Positions 15,109 to 22,383 of a stretch of 25,537 nucleotides of DNA are shown in pieces. Source of the DNA: an uncultured Lachnospiraceae bacterium (GTDB lineage: Bacteria; Bacillota; Clostridia; Lachnospirales; Lachnospiraceae); assembly GCA_905203555.1 (NCBI GenBank), contig CAJKWK010000041.1, forward strand, positions 1 through 25,537, written 5' to 3'. The position numbers and the translations under genes are program-made. The stretch's first letter is position 1. Each line of letters opens with the position of its first letter. The notes under the pieces are model-generated. The model made no database searches and was not told the DNA's origin. It worked only from the letters and a program-made list of their open reading frames with translations.

Positions 15109-17859
15109 ATGGCAAGAAACATGATAACAGGAATAGAAACGCAGAAAATGCAGGAATATACACAGGAACAAATAGACCGTGCAGAACACATGGGAATAGC
15201 GATTCCAGCGGATATAAAAGAACAGATTTTTGAATATGCAAATCTGATTGGCGAAGAAGAGAAAGTAAGGACGCTGGTAAGAAATCTGACAGATGCAATC
15301 AATCAGGCAGATGAAGATAGAGTAGAGGAACTTCTGGATGATGCAAAAATGGATATTCAGGACTTACCAGATCCAACCATAGGGAAGCTGGAACTTCGGG
15401 ATTATGGATATACAGCAGAGGATATGGTGCCGCTTAGAAAAGAAGCAGCCCTGGATTATCACAGAATGGGTTCTAAAATCTATTGCCTGGGTAGTGATGG
15501 CAGCAAGGGAGAGTATGCAAGTAAAGAAATGATACAGGCACATGAAGGTCTGTTCGGCATGGAATCACAGATGTGGGAACGGATAAGGGATCAGGATCTG
15601 GATTATGCAGATGAAGATTTTGGAGCATTTCAGGAGCCGATGAGTGTGATTGGACAGGAAGAAGCACTGAAATTATATGATGCCGGAGCGGATATCTATC
15701 TGATTACCAGTTTTTCATCACCAATCTATGTTACAGAGCGAATGGAGATTGAACGAGGTCCGGAGCATTATCAGATGTCTACCGAAGAACTGGAACGATT
15801 CCGCAATTTGGAATGGGAGATGAAAAAATATCCGCAGATTCAGTCCTTGAAAGAGGCAAATCTGCTATTAGGGGCAAGAAGAACATTCGGAATTTATCAG
15901 ATTAAAGATGGTTCTCCGGGTGCGAATTATGCGTTTATGAATATGAGCTTCATTGAAAGTCATGGAATGCAGATTAAAAAAGAAGATTATGAACTGGTTT
16001 ATGTGGGAGAAATATTTGGAAATATGTCATTGGATGATATTTTTGAGAGATTCAACATCGACAGACCAGAAGACTTCCGGGGACATTCCCTGTCCGTCAG
16101 TGATATCGTGGTTTTAAATGACGGAGAAAATGTAACAGCACATTTTGTAGACAGTATCAGTTTTGAACAGTTGGATCATTTCCTGAATCTGGAAGAACAA
16201 TCCATTAGTGAACTGGCATATGAGGTGGGCGAACGGTATTTTGCAATTCAGATCACAGAAGAAGGATATGACTACTCCTTTTACGATGAAAATTTCCGCC
16301 TGATAGATGGCGGTGTCTATGAGAATGATGAAATCTCTATCGAAGAAGCGGCAGAAGAACTTCTGAGCGAGGAAGGCTGGACGGGAGAACGCATTCGTGG
16401 AGATTATGATCAGCTTATGGAAAAAGTAGAAGAAATGGATGCGGTTGTAATGGCGGAAATCCAGAAAAGTCAGGGCGAGTATAAGCCATTGGCAAAGGTG
16501 GAAGAACTGGAAGAGGCAAATTACAACATGATTGACAATGTACTCAACAATATGCCGCCGAAGAAAGAACCGTATCTGGAATACTTTGCTGCAGAATGTG
16601 ACGAGTTCCATGATATGGGAGATTATGAGAAGAGTACCGATGTCAATCAGATTGCCGAGATCTATGAAAAATACAGAGAGAATCCTGAAAATGCCTATCG
16701 GGTATGCAGTATGGGTATTATCTATCGGGATCTGGAAGACAGCTTTTATGATGAGGCTGAATTTTCTATTGTAAAAGGGAATACGGTTCACGGCGATTAT
16801 ATGGATGATATTCGCTTTTATGGAGAACTTCCACTCATTCGGGAAGGCATTGAGAAGATTCATGAAGCACTGCCGGACTATAAATATGTACCCATGCGGG
16901 ATATCAGAGAGGCAATGTATTCAGAGAAGATGAGTACAGAACAGCTGGCAGAGGCATTGGATGAGATTGCAGAAGCTTTTGATCCGTATGAGTATCGAGA
17001 TAATGTGGAGCCGGGAGAAAATACGGTACAAGAGGTGATGTTGGATTTGCAGAGTGGCAATACACATTCTTATATTTCTTATCTGAAGGATATTGTAGAC
17101 GAAGAATGTGACCAGTCTGTGCGTGCAGGTGTATTGATTGAAAGACTGAAAGTCTATGAGCCGGAGTTTCCAAAGAATCTGGAACCAATGGTGTATGTAA
17201 ACTATTGTGAAGAAAGTGCTCTCATGAATCCAAGATGTCAGAAGTTATCCGAGCTGGATGCAAAAACAGCAGAAATGGATAAAGAATGGTATGCAAAACG
17301 TGATTCGAAGACAGAGGAACCTACAAAAATCACAAAGATATATGTGACTGTATATTATGCGGAAAAAGGTGAACAGATGCTGCATCATTTCAAGAAGTCA
17401 ATAGATATTGGAAATGGACATGGCGGTATTGTGAGTCAGTTGAAGTATGATAATGAAATGAAGCTTACAGATGAGTATTGGATCAATTACCAGAAAGGTA
17501 AAGGAAGTGAAGAGTTCCAAAAATATATGGAAGATCTGACAGACATGCAGAATCATGTGCTTCCGTATCTGCAGAGCTTTTGCAATCTGGAAGAAAAAGG
17601 TGTGAAAGAGAGACGAGAACAGCAGATAACGGAAAGAAATGAAGGAAGAGCAGATGAGCGGGGAACAAGTACCGAAGCGAATGCAGTGGTCAAGGATGCA
17701 GGAAAAGCAGATAGGAAACAGGTACAACAGAAGCAGGCGGTAGTTGGAAAAGATAAGAAATTATCCATTCATGAACGGCTTGAGATTAATAAGAGGATTA
17801 TTCAAGAAAAGCAGGGAAAAGATAAGCCGGAGAGAGGGGCTGATCGGGGTGTGAGATAA
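15109..17859 (+). CDS. YodL domain-containing polyvalent-type protein
   Basis: A 916-residue, acidic, soluble protein starting at ATG 15109 after AGGAGG. A YodL-type domain covers about residues 259-358 (TFGIYQIKDG, then LDDIFERFNI, DFRGHSLSVSDIVVLN and HFVDSISFEQ). This domain recurs in large ICE and phage proteins, but its biochemical role is unknown. Flanking regions are mainly helical with acidic clusters. The stretch from about 480 to 750 resembles the large-polyvalent-protein-associated domains, which I cannot assign precisely. A polar linker (about 835-880) leads to a tail beginning LSIHERLEINKR at 885, shared with DUF5688 and the giant helicase. It has no signal peptide or membrane segment. 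It is last in the ICE-like gene set and is followed by a strong terminator. Involvement in conjugation or counter-defence is inferred from context. Confidence 0.85.
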   Translation: MARNMITGIETQKMQEYTQEQIDRAEHMGIAIPADIKEQIFEYANLIGEEEKVRTLVRNLTDAINQADEDRVEELLDDAKMDIQDLPDPTIGKLELRDYGYTAEDMVPLRKEAALDYHRMGSKIYCLGSDGSKGEYASKEMIQAHEGLFGMESQMWERIRDQDLDYADEDFGAFQEPMSVIGQEEALKLYDAGADIYLITSFSSPIYVTERMEIERGPEHYQMSTEELERFRNLEWEMKKYPQIQSLKEANLLLGARRTFGIYQIKDGSPGANYAFMNMSFIESHGMQIKKEDYELVYVGEIFGNMSLDDIFERFNIDRPEDFRGHSLSVSDIVVLNDGENVTAHFVDSISFEQLDHFLNLEEQSISELAYEVGERYFAIQITEEGYDYSFYDENFRLIDGGVYENDEISIEEAAEELLSEEGWTGERIRGDYDQLMEKVEEMDAVVMAEIQKSQGEYKPLAKVEELEEANYNMIDNVLNNMPPKKEPYLEYFAAECDEFHDMGDYEKSTDVNQIAEIYEKYRENPENAYRVCSMGIIYRDLEDSFYDEAEFSIVKGNTVHGDYMDDIRFYGELPLIREGIEKIHEALPDYKYVPMRDIREAMYSEKMSTEQLAEALDEIAEAFDPYEYRDNVEPGENTVQEVMLDLQSGNTHSYISYLKDIVDEECDQSVRAGVLIERLKVYEPEFPKNLEPMVYVNYCEESALMNPRCQKLSELDAKTAEMDKEWYAKRDSKTEEPTKITKIYVTVYYAEKGEQMLHHFKKSIDIGNGHGGIVSQLKYDNEMKLTDEYWINYQKGKGSEEFQKYMEDLTDMQNHVLPYLQSFCNLEEKGVKERREQQITERNEGRADERGTSTEANAVVKDAGKADRKQVQQKQAVVGKDKKLSIHERLEINKRIIQEKQGKDKPERGADRGVR

Positions 17860-17883
17860 GTATAATATTATAATTCTAATGAA

Positions 17884-17916
17884 GGATGTAGGGAGTCAAT
17901 CCCTGCATCCTTTTTT
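17884..17916 (+). terminator. Strong intrinsic terminator closing the ICE-like gene set
   Basis: GGATGTAGGGA (17884-17894) pairs with TCCCTGCATCC (17900-17910), 11 bp with one T-G pair, around a GTCAA loop and followed by six T residues. It lies 24 nt after the YodL gene stop. Confidence 0.9.
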
Positions 17917-18037
17917 AATGCGTAAATATGGATTGAACGTTATAATGAAAGCAGATTGGAGATGTTTTTCTTCTAACCACACCAATTAGGAAAAGAGTAT
18001 CTGTAGCAGATAAATTCAAAAGGTTTGTGAATAAATT

Positions 18038-18079
18038 AAAAAAGATATTCAATATTTGAAAAAAGATATGTGATATTTG
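18038..18079. repeat. 21-bp direct tandem repeat, candidate operator
   Basis: Two adjacent 21-bp units (18038-18058 and 18059-18079) differ only in their central three bases (TCA versus GTG): AAAAAAGATAT-nnn-ATATTTG. Each unit has an ATAT...ATAT dyad. The array ends 10 bp before the -35 box of the HTH gene promoter. A two-turn period suits cooperative binding by a small HTH regulator; an UP-like A-tract role is also possible. Confidence 0.55.
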
Positions 18080-18089
18080 TAAATGCGAA

Positions 18090-18119
18090 TTGTACAAGGA
18101 GTTTTTTGTGTGATAAAAT
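18090..18119 (+). promoter_or_regulatory. Sigma-A-type promoter for the HTH-hsdMSR operon
   Basis: TTGTAC (18090-18095) and TAAAAT (18114-18119) are 18 bp apart, with an extended -10 (TGA before TAAAAT). The predicted start lies about 35 nt upstream of the HTH gene ATG at 18160. Confidence 0.6.
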
Positions 18120-18159
18120 AATTTTGATATTGATTGCACATTAAACGGAGGAAAAGAGG

Positions 18160-18375
18160 ATGGCAATTAGTTATAATGGATTATGGAAACAGTTAATTGA
18201 CCACGGAATGAAAAAAGGAGATTTGTGTGCCAAGACTGGTCTTAGCTCCAGTACAATAGCAAAGATGACAAACTGCGAGTCGGTGAAACTATCTGTTTTG
18301 GAAAAAATCTGCAAAGAGTTGGATTGTAACTTTGGAGATTTGATTGACTATGTACCAGATAACAAAGAAAAGTAA
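18160..18375 (+). CDS. XRE/Cro-CI-type HTH regulator of the R-M operon
   Basis: A 71-residue one-domain DNA-binding protein. GDLCAKTGLSSSTIAKM (about 21-37) is the helix-turn-helix, and LSVLEKICKELDCNFGDLIDY is the conserved end of the compact Cro/CI-like fold. It has no sensor or dimerisation extension. GGAGG sits 8 nt upstream of the ATG. It stands 24 nt before hsdM in the same orientation, the usual place for a controller that delays or balances methylase and nuclease expression. The tandem repeat just upstream of its promoter is a likely autoregulatory site (inference). The family call is secure; the regulatory role is inferred from position. Confidence 0.88.
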   Translation: MAISYNGLWKQLIDHGMKKGDLCAKTGLSSSTIAKMTNCESVKLSVLEKICKELDCNFGDLIDYVPDNKEK

Positions 18376-18399
18376 ATTACCTTATGGAGGAAAATGTAA

Positions 18400-20133
18400 A
18401 TGGCTACGAGAAGTGCAAAAATAGATCAGAAAGCAGACCTAATATGGGCAATAGCAGATAAGCTGACCGGAGTATATAAACCACATGAATACGGAGATGT
18501 TATATTACCGCTTACAGTAATCAGACGTTTTGATTGTATTCTTTCAGATACCAAGGATGCGGTTTTGCAGAAATATGAGGAAGTAAAGAATCTTCCTATG
18601 AAGGATGTTTTACTTCGTAAGGCAGCAGAAAAAGATTTTTATAACACCAGCAAATATACATTTGAGAGACTTATGGATGATCCGGACCATATTGAAGAGA
18701 ATTTCAGAGATTATCTGAATGGATTCTCAGCAAATGTGCAGGACATCCTTGAGAAGTTCAAGTTTGATGGTCACATCACCACTATGGCAAATAAGGGAAT
18801 TCTTTATATTGTTTTAAAGGAATATACAACAGATAGAGGAAATCTTCACCCAAATGAAATCTCTAACCTTGAAATGGGCTATATCTTTGAAGAGATTATA
18901 AGAAGATTTTCCGAGTCTCATAATGAAGATGCCGGACAGCATTACACTCCAAGAGAAGTTATCCAGCTTATGGTTAATATTCTCTTCTATGATGATAATG
19001 ATATTCTTTCTGGCAATAATGTAGCAAAAACAATTTATGACCCGGCATGTGGAACCGGAGGTATGCTTTCTGTTGCAGAGGAATATTTACATAGTCTGAA
19101 TGCTTCTACGGAACTTGTATCCTTCGGACAGGAAATTAACGATCAGACATTTGCAATTTGTAAGGCAGATATGCTGATTAAGGGTAACAATGCAGATTAT
19201 ATCAAGGATGGTAACACATTATCAGATGACCAGTTTGCAGGCAGTACCTTTGATTATATCCTTTCCAATCCTCCGTTTGGACGTGAGTGGAAGAATGAAA
19301 AGGCAAAAGTAGAGGAAGAGGCAAAGCTTGGCTTCGGAGGAAGATTTGGAGCAGGACTTCCGGCAGCAAGCGATGGACAGATGCTCTTTCTTATGACAGC
19401 GATATCAAAGATGAAAGATATTGATAAAGGTGGAAGCAGAATAGCAATCATTCATAATGGTTCACCACTCTTTACAGGAGATGCAGGAAGCGGACCTTCT
19501 GAAATCAGAAGATATATTCTCGAAAATGATTTGCTTGAGGCGATCATTGCTTTACCGAATGATATTTTCTACAACACAGGAATTGCAACCTATATCTGGG
19601 TATTGTCAAATAAAAAGGCAGGTACAGTCAGAGAGGGCAAAGTACAGCTAATCAATGCCAATGATATGTTTGTGAAGAGAAGAAAAGCATTGGGAAATAA
19701 GCGAAATGATATTTCTGAGGAAGATATCGCTGAGATTACAAAGATTTATGGTGATTTCACGGCGAGTGAAATTAGTCAGATTTATGATAACGAGGATTTT
19801 GGCTATACCAAGATTACAGTAGAAAGACCGCTCCGTGATGAAGAAGGCAATTTGGTATTAAAAAAGGGAAAGAAACAGCCGGATACGAGTCTTCGTGATA
19901 CAGAAAATGTTCCACTGAAAGAGGATATTAAAGAATATTTTGAGAGAGAAGTATTGCCATTTGCACCGGATGCATGGATTGATGAGAAAAAGTCAAAGGT
20001 GGGATATGAAATTCCGTTTACAAGATATTTTTACAAGTATGAAGCTCCAAGACCTTCTGCAGAGATAATGGCAGAGATTATGGATTTGGAGACTGAACTG
20101 TCCGGAAGTCTTGAGGAGGTATTTGACCTATGA
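18400..20133 (+). CDS. hsdM: Type I restriction-modification methyltransferase subunit
   Basis: A 577-residue HsdM. It transfers a methyl group from SAM to N6 of adenine in the site chosen by HsdS, as part of the M2S or R2M2S complex. An HsdM_N-type helical region (about 8-170) precedes the catalytic domain: SAM-binding motif I DPACGTGG at 214-221, catalytic motif IV NPPFG at 290-294, and GQHYTPREV just before the domain. Both key motifs are intact and the length is normal, so it should fold and bind SAM. The start ATG at 18400 follows GGAGG by 9 nt. Its stop overlaps the hsdS start by 4 nt (ATGA), so the two are translationally coupled. Its partner HsdS is disrupted, so modification activity may now be lost or altered. 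Confidence 0.95.
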   Translation: MATRSAKIDQKADLIWAIADKLTGVYKPHEYGDVILPLTVIRRFDCILSDTKDAVLQKYEEVKNLPMKDVLLRKAAEKDFYNTSKYTFERLMDDPDHIEENFRDYLNGFSANVQDILEKFKFDGHITTMANKGILYIVLKEYTTDRGNLHPNEISNLEMGYIFEEIIRRFSESHNEDAGQHYTPREVIQLMVNILFYDDNDILSGNNVAKTIYDPACGTGGMLSVAEEYLHSLNASTELVSFGQEINDQTFAICKADMLIKGNNADYIKDGNTLSDDQFAGSTFDYILSNPPFGREWKNEKAKVEEEAKLGFGGRFGAGLPAASDGQMLFLMTAISKMKDIDKGGSRIAIIHNGSPLFTGDAGSGPSEIRRYILENDLLEAIIALPNDIFYNTGIATYIWVLSNKKAGTVREGKVQLINANDMFVKRRKALGNKRNDISEEDIAEITKIYGDFTASEISQIYDNEDFGYTKITVERPLRDEEGNLVLKKGKKQPDTSLRDTENVPLKEDIKEYFEREVLPFAPDAWIDEKKSKVGYEIPFTRYFYKYEAPRPSAEIMAEIMDLETELSGSLEEVFDL

Positions 20134-21095
20134 GAGAGATGAAGGATAGTGGGGTGAAGTGGGTAGGTGAAATCCCTTCTAGTTGGAAAGTATATAAGGT
20201 TAAACAAATTGCTGACAGCAATAATGATGTTCTTCCAGAAAATTATGAAGAAGAGCAAGAAATTGATTACATAGAGATTGGTTCTGTTACATATGAACAT
20301 GGGGTAAGAACAACAGAAAAAATGAAATTTGGTAATGCACCAAGTAGGGCAAGACGTATTGTACATAATGGTGATACTATTATTTCAACTGTGAGAACAT
20401 ATTTAAAAGCCATTGCATATATTAATGATTCCTTAGCAGATAAAATTGTATCTACGGGTTTTTCGGTAGTGACACCACATAAAGATGTTGTCGCAAAATT
20501 TTTATATTATGCATTGAGTACACATTCTTTTATATCAAATGTAGAAGCTCATTCTGTTGGCATTAGTTATCCTGCAATAAATAATACTAATTTGATGGAT
20601 TTGAAAATTGTATTACCAATGCAACGTGAACAGATACAAATTGCTAGTTATTTGGATGCCAAGTGCTCAAAGATTGATGAAATTATTGAAAAGCAGCAGG
20701 CAATTATTGAAAAGTTAAAGGAATACAAATTTTCAATTATTACGGAAGCTGTAACAAAGGGAATAAATCCAGATGTAGAGCTGAAGGATAGTACTATAGA
20801 TATGTGTGAACAAATACCAGTTCATTGGAGCATATCGCAAAATAGATACTTATTCTCGTTACGAGATGAAAAAAATTATAAACCATTAGAGGAAGTGAGA
20901 TTACTTTCTCTTTATACTGACTTAGGAGTGTTTCCACATGGTGAACAAGAGGAAAGAGGGAATAAGGCAGTAAAGGCAGAAGGATACAAGGTGGTTTATG
21001 AGAATGATATAGTAGTAAATATTATATTGGCATGGATGGGGGTGGTCCTATGTCAAGATTTAGTACAAGTTAAAATGAGGTTTTCCCCATCTTAA
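20130..21095 (+). CDS. hsdS: Truncated type I specificity subunit, 5' part (IS-disrupted)
   Basis: HsdS recognises the two halves of the target through two target recognition domains (TRDs). Here 304 native residues remain, to Gly in ...ILAWMG at 21041. They are followed by 17 residues read from the IS end and a TAA at 21093. TRD1 spans about residues 10-160. The central conserved coiled coil (QREQIQIASYLDAK from 165 to KGI at 212) is intact, and TRD2 starts near 230 and is cut. The start at 20130 is preferred because AGGAGG lies 10 nt upstream; ATG 20139 gives the more usual MKDSG start but sits 19 nt away. The product could be inert, or could pair as a half-subunit, since engineered and natural half-HsdS proteins are known to dimerise in some systems. 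Confidence 0.88.
   Translation: MREMKDSGVKWVGEIPSSWKVYKVKQIADSNNDVLPENYEEEQEIDYIEIGSVTYEHGVRTTEKMKFGNAPSRARRIVHNGDTIISTVRTYLKAIAYINDSLADKIVSTGFSVVTPHKDVVAKFLYYALSTHSFISNVEAHSVGISYPAINNTNLMDLKIVLPMQREQIQIASYLDAKCSKIDEIIEKQQAIIEKLKEYKFSIITEAVTKGINPDVELKDSTIDMCEQIPVHWSISQNRYLFSLRDEKNYKPLEEVRLLSLYTDLGVFPHGEQEERGNKAVKAEGYKVVYENDIVVNIILAWMGVVLCQDLVQVKMRFSPS
21043..21079 (+). repeat. Left terminal inverted repeat of the IS
   Basis: It begins TGGTCCTA and includes TAGTACAAGTTAAAATGAG (21061-21079), which matches the right end read inward with one mismatch. The outer TGGTnCTA also matches; the intervening 10 bases are poorly conserved. Confidence 0.85.
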
Positions 21096-22006
21096 CTTGC
21101 CATTGGCTCTTCGTTCTGTTGCAATCTACGGTATAGTTCTTCGTAGTCATTTGGTGACATGTAATCGCAATGACTATGGATTCGCTTGGTGTTATAGAAT
21201 GCCTCCAGATATTCGAATACCAATCGATATGCATGATTATAGTCGCGGATTTTGAAGCGATTCAGCCATTCGCGCTTGATCAGTGAATGAAATGATTCAA
21301 TGCAGGCATTATCCCATGGATAAGCCTTTTTAGAATAACTGCACTGCATGTTTGCAGTGACACGTTTGTATTCCTTTGAAACATACTGTACGCCGCGATC
21401 GGAATGCATAATCAATGGTTCTTCAATTTTTCGTTTTGCCTTGGCTTTGTTTATTGTTTCAATCACGCAGGACACTTCCAATGTATTTGACAATGTCCAG
21501 GCAATGATTTTCCTAGAATATAAATCCATAATACTGGTCAAATAGACGAAGCCATCTATCGTCCAGATATAGGTAATGTCAGAACACCAAACTGCATTTG
21601 GCCGTTCTGGATTAAATTGTTCATCAAGGATGTTTTGAAGTTTGCTACTGAAATCGGAGTCTCTTGTGGTGATTGTCCACGGCTTTACCCACTGAGCCTT
21701 AATGCCCATTTGTTTCATGTACTGCCCAACAGTACGCTCGGAAATAGTTTCTCCTGTTTTGCGTAACACTTGTGTGATTTTGGGAGCACCGTAATTCTGT
21801 TTAGATTTATCGTAAATATCCTTGATTTTGGCTTTTACTGATTCCCGACGCTTTTCAGCATTGGAAGGAACATGTTTCAGCCATGCGCGATAGCCAGAAC
21901 GTGAAACGCCAAGTATTTTCAACATTCCGGAGACAGAAACACGGCGTTTAGCCTTGTGGGCTGCTTCTGCCTTCTCAGTAACTTCGAGGTAAATGGCTTC
22001 CGTCAT
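21092..22006 (-). CDS. IS3-family transposase OrfB (DDE integrase core)
   Basis: A 304-residue transposase catalytic protein. The N-terminal part (about 20-110) is an HTH_21-like region (GMLKILGVSRSGYRAWLK) typical of IS150-group OrfB. The rve/DDE core follows, with catalytic Asp143 (WCSDITY), Asp203 (HSDRGVQY) and Glu237 (NACIESFHS) all present. The Asp-Glu spacing looks about two residues shorter than in classic DD(35)E relatives. Its ATG overlaps the orfA stop (ATGA). The in-frame extension upstream of the ATG joins orfA through a -1 slip at a seven-A run, giving the OrfAB transposase. Intact, so the element may still be mobile. Its stop codon overlaps the premature stop of the truncated hsdS on the other strand. 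Confidence 0.93.
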   Translation of the reverse strand: MTEAIYLEVTEKAEAAHKAKRRVSVSGMLKILGVSRSGYRAWLKHVPSNAEKRRESVKAKIKDIYDKSKQNYGAPKITQVLRKTGETISERTVGQYMKQMGIKAQWVKPWTITTRDSDFSSKLQNILDEQFNPERPNAVWCSDITYIWTIDGFVYLTSIMDLYSRKIIAWTLSNTLEVSCVIETINKAKAKRKIEEPLIMHSDRGVQYVSKEYKRVTANMQCSYSKKAYPWDNACIESFHSLIKREWLNRFKIRDYNHAYRLVFEYLEAFYNTKRIHSHCDYMSPNDYEELYRRLQQNEEPMAS

Positions 22007-22287
22007 TTTCCCAGAATGTTGATGGCTTTTTTTAATACATCAAGTGCATCCTGCGCATCACGTAGTTCACGCTTTAAACGTGCAATTTCCTTTGCTTCAT
22101 CAGAAGCATAGTTGCCAGAACCACGGCTCTCAATGTCTCCGGTATCACGCAGTTCTTTCTGCCAGCGAGACAGTGTCTGATGACTGATTCCTAAGTTTGA
22201 AGCGCAACCCTGCAATCCTAATTCTCTGTGATCATGATAATACTGGATTGCATCCAATTTAAATTGTTTGTCATAGTGCTTTGCCAT
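22003..22287 (-). CDS. IS3-family transposase OrfA (HTH)
   Basis: A 94-residue DNA-binding protein that recognises the IS ends. It has an HTH_Tnp_1-type N-terminus (FKLDAIQYYHDH, then GISHQTLSRWQKEL, about 10-45) and a C-terminal leucine-zipper-like helix (EIARLKRELRDAQDALDVLK) for multimerisation. The start is well supported: AAGGAGG lies 8 nt upstream on the minus strand. It ends ILGK-TGA, overlapping the orfB start by 4 nt. Near its end the codons TTA AAA AAA GCC carry the frameshift site. Confidence 0.93.
   Translation of the reverse strand: MAKHYDKQFKLDAIQYYHDHRELGLQGCASNLGISHQTLSRWQKELRDTGDIESRGSGNYASDEAKEIARLKRELRDAQDALDVLKKAINILGK
22027..22033 (-). other. A7 slippery site for -1 frameshift (OrfAB)
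   Basis: On the minus strand the codons TTA AAA AAA GCC in orfA form an A_AAA_AAA heptamer followed by G. A -1 slip continues AGC CAT CAA CAT TCT GGG AAA ATG, entering the orfB frame without a stop and yielding an OrfAB fusion, as in IS150-group elements. I did not model a downstream stimulatory structure. Confidence 0.7.
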
Positions 22288-22347
22288 AATGAGATCCTCC
22301 TTCAGTGCGGTAACTACATAGTACCATAAAATTTGTAATTAGGGATT

Positions 22348-22383
22348 CTCATTTTGACTTGTACTATTTATATTCTAGCACCA
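22348..22383 (-). repeat. Right terminal inverted repeat of the IS
   Basis: Read inward on the minus strand it begins TGGTGCTA and includes TAGTACAAGTCAAAATGAG, matching the left end. It ends CACCA at 22383, followed by the GGG target copy. Confidence 0.85.

Larger units (their letters stand above)
17917..18159. other. Non-coding junction between the ICE-like genes and the type I R-M locus
   Basis: This AT-rich stretch holds no convincing ORF on either strand. After the terminator I see a 21-bp tandem repeat (18038-18079), a sigma-A-like promoter (18090-18119) and the GGAGG site of the HTH gene (18147-18151). I recognise nothing in about 17917-18037. It is the only gene gap near 300 bp in the window. 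Confidence 0.7.
21043..22383 (-). mobile_element. IS3-family insertion sequence (IS150-like), 1341 bp, inserted in hsdS
   Basis: The element has 5'-TG...CA-3' ends, terminal inverted repeats of about 36 bp, two overlapping minus-strand transposase ORFs and a 3-bp GGG target duplication (21040-21042 and 22384-22386). Removing the element and one GGG copy rejoins ATG GGG GCA ATA GGA (MGAIG) in the hsdS frame, which fixes the boundaries precisely. The element lies antisense to hsdS and may be polar on hsdR. I cannot name the specific IS. Confidence 0.92.

Noticed and set aside
16114..16863. 249-codon minus-strand ORF opposite the YodL gene
   Set aside because: It is antisense to a well-supported gene, rich in Ile/Phe as expected from complementing Asp/Glu/Lys codons, and has no recognisable domain.
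17918..17946. Possible promoter with TATAAT at 17941-17946
   Set aside because: The -10 matches well, but at normal spacing there is only ATGCGT as a -35, and no gene starts within 200 bp.
21058..22369. Alternative IS boundaries with a 4-bp ATTT target duplication (element 21062-22365)
   Set aside because: ATTT does flank the strongest part of the inverted repeats and its removal is also in frame. However, it leaves 12 extra residues between ILAWMG and AIGRSAYDG, and the ends would not be TG...CA. The GGG boundaries restore the normal HsdS sequence and family-typical ends.
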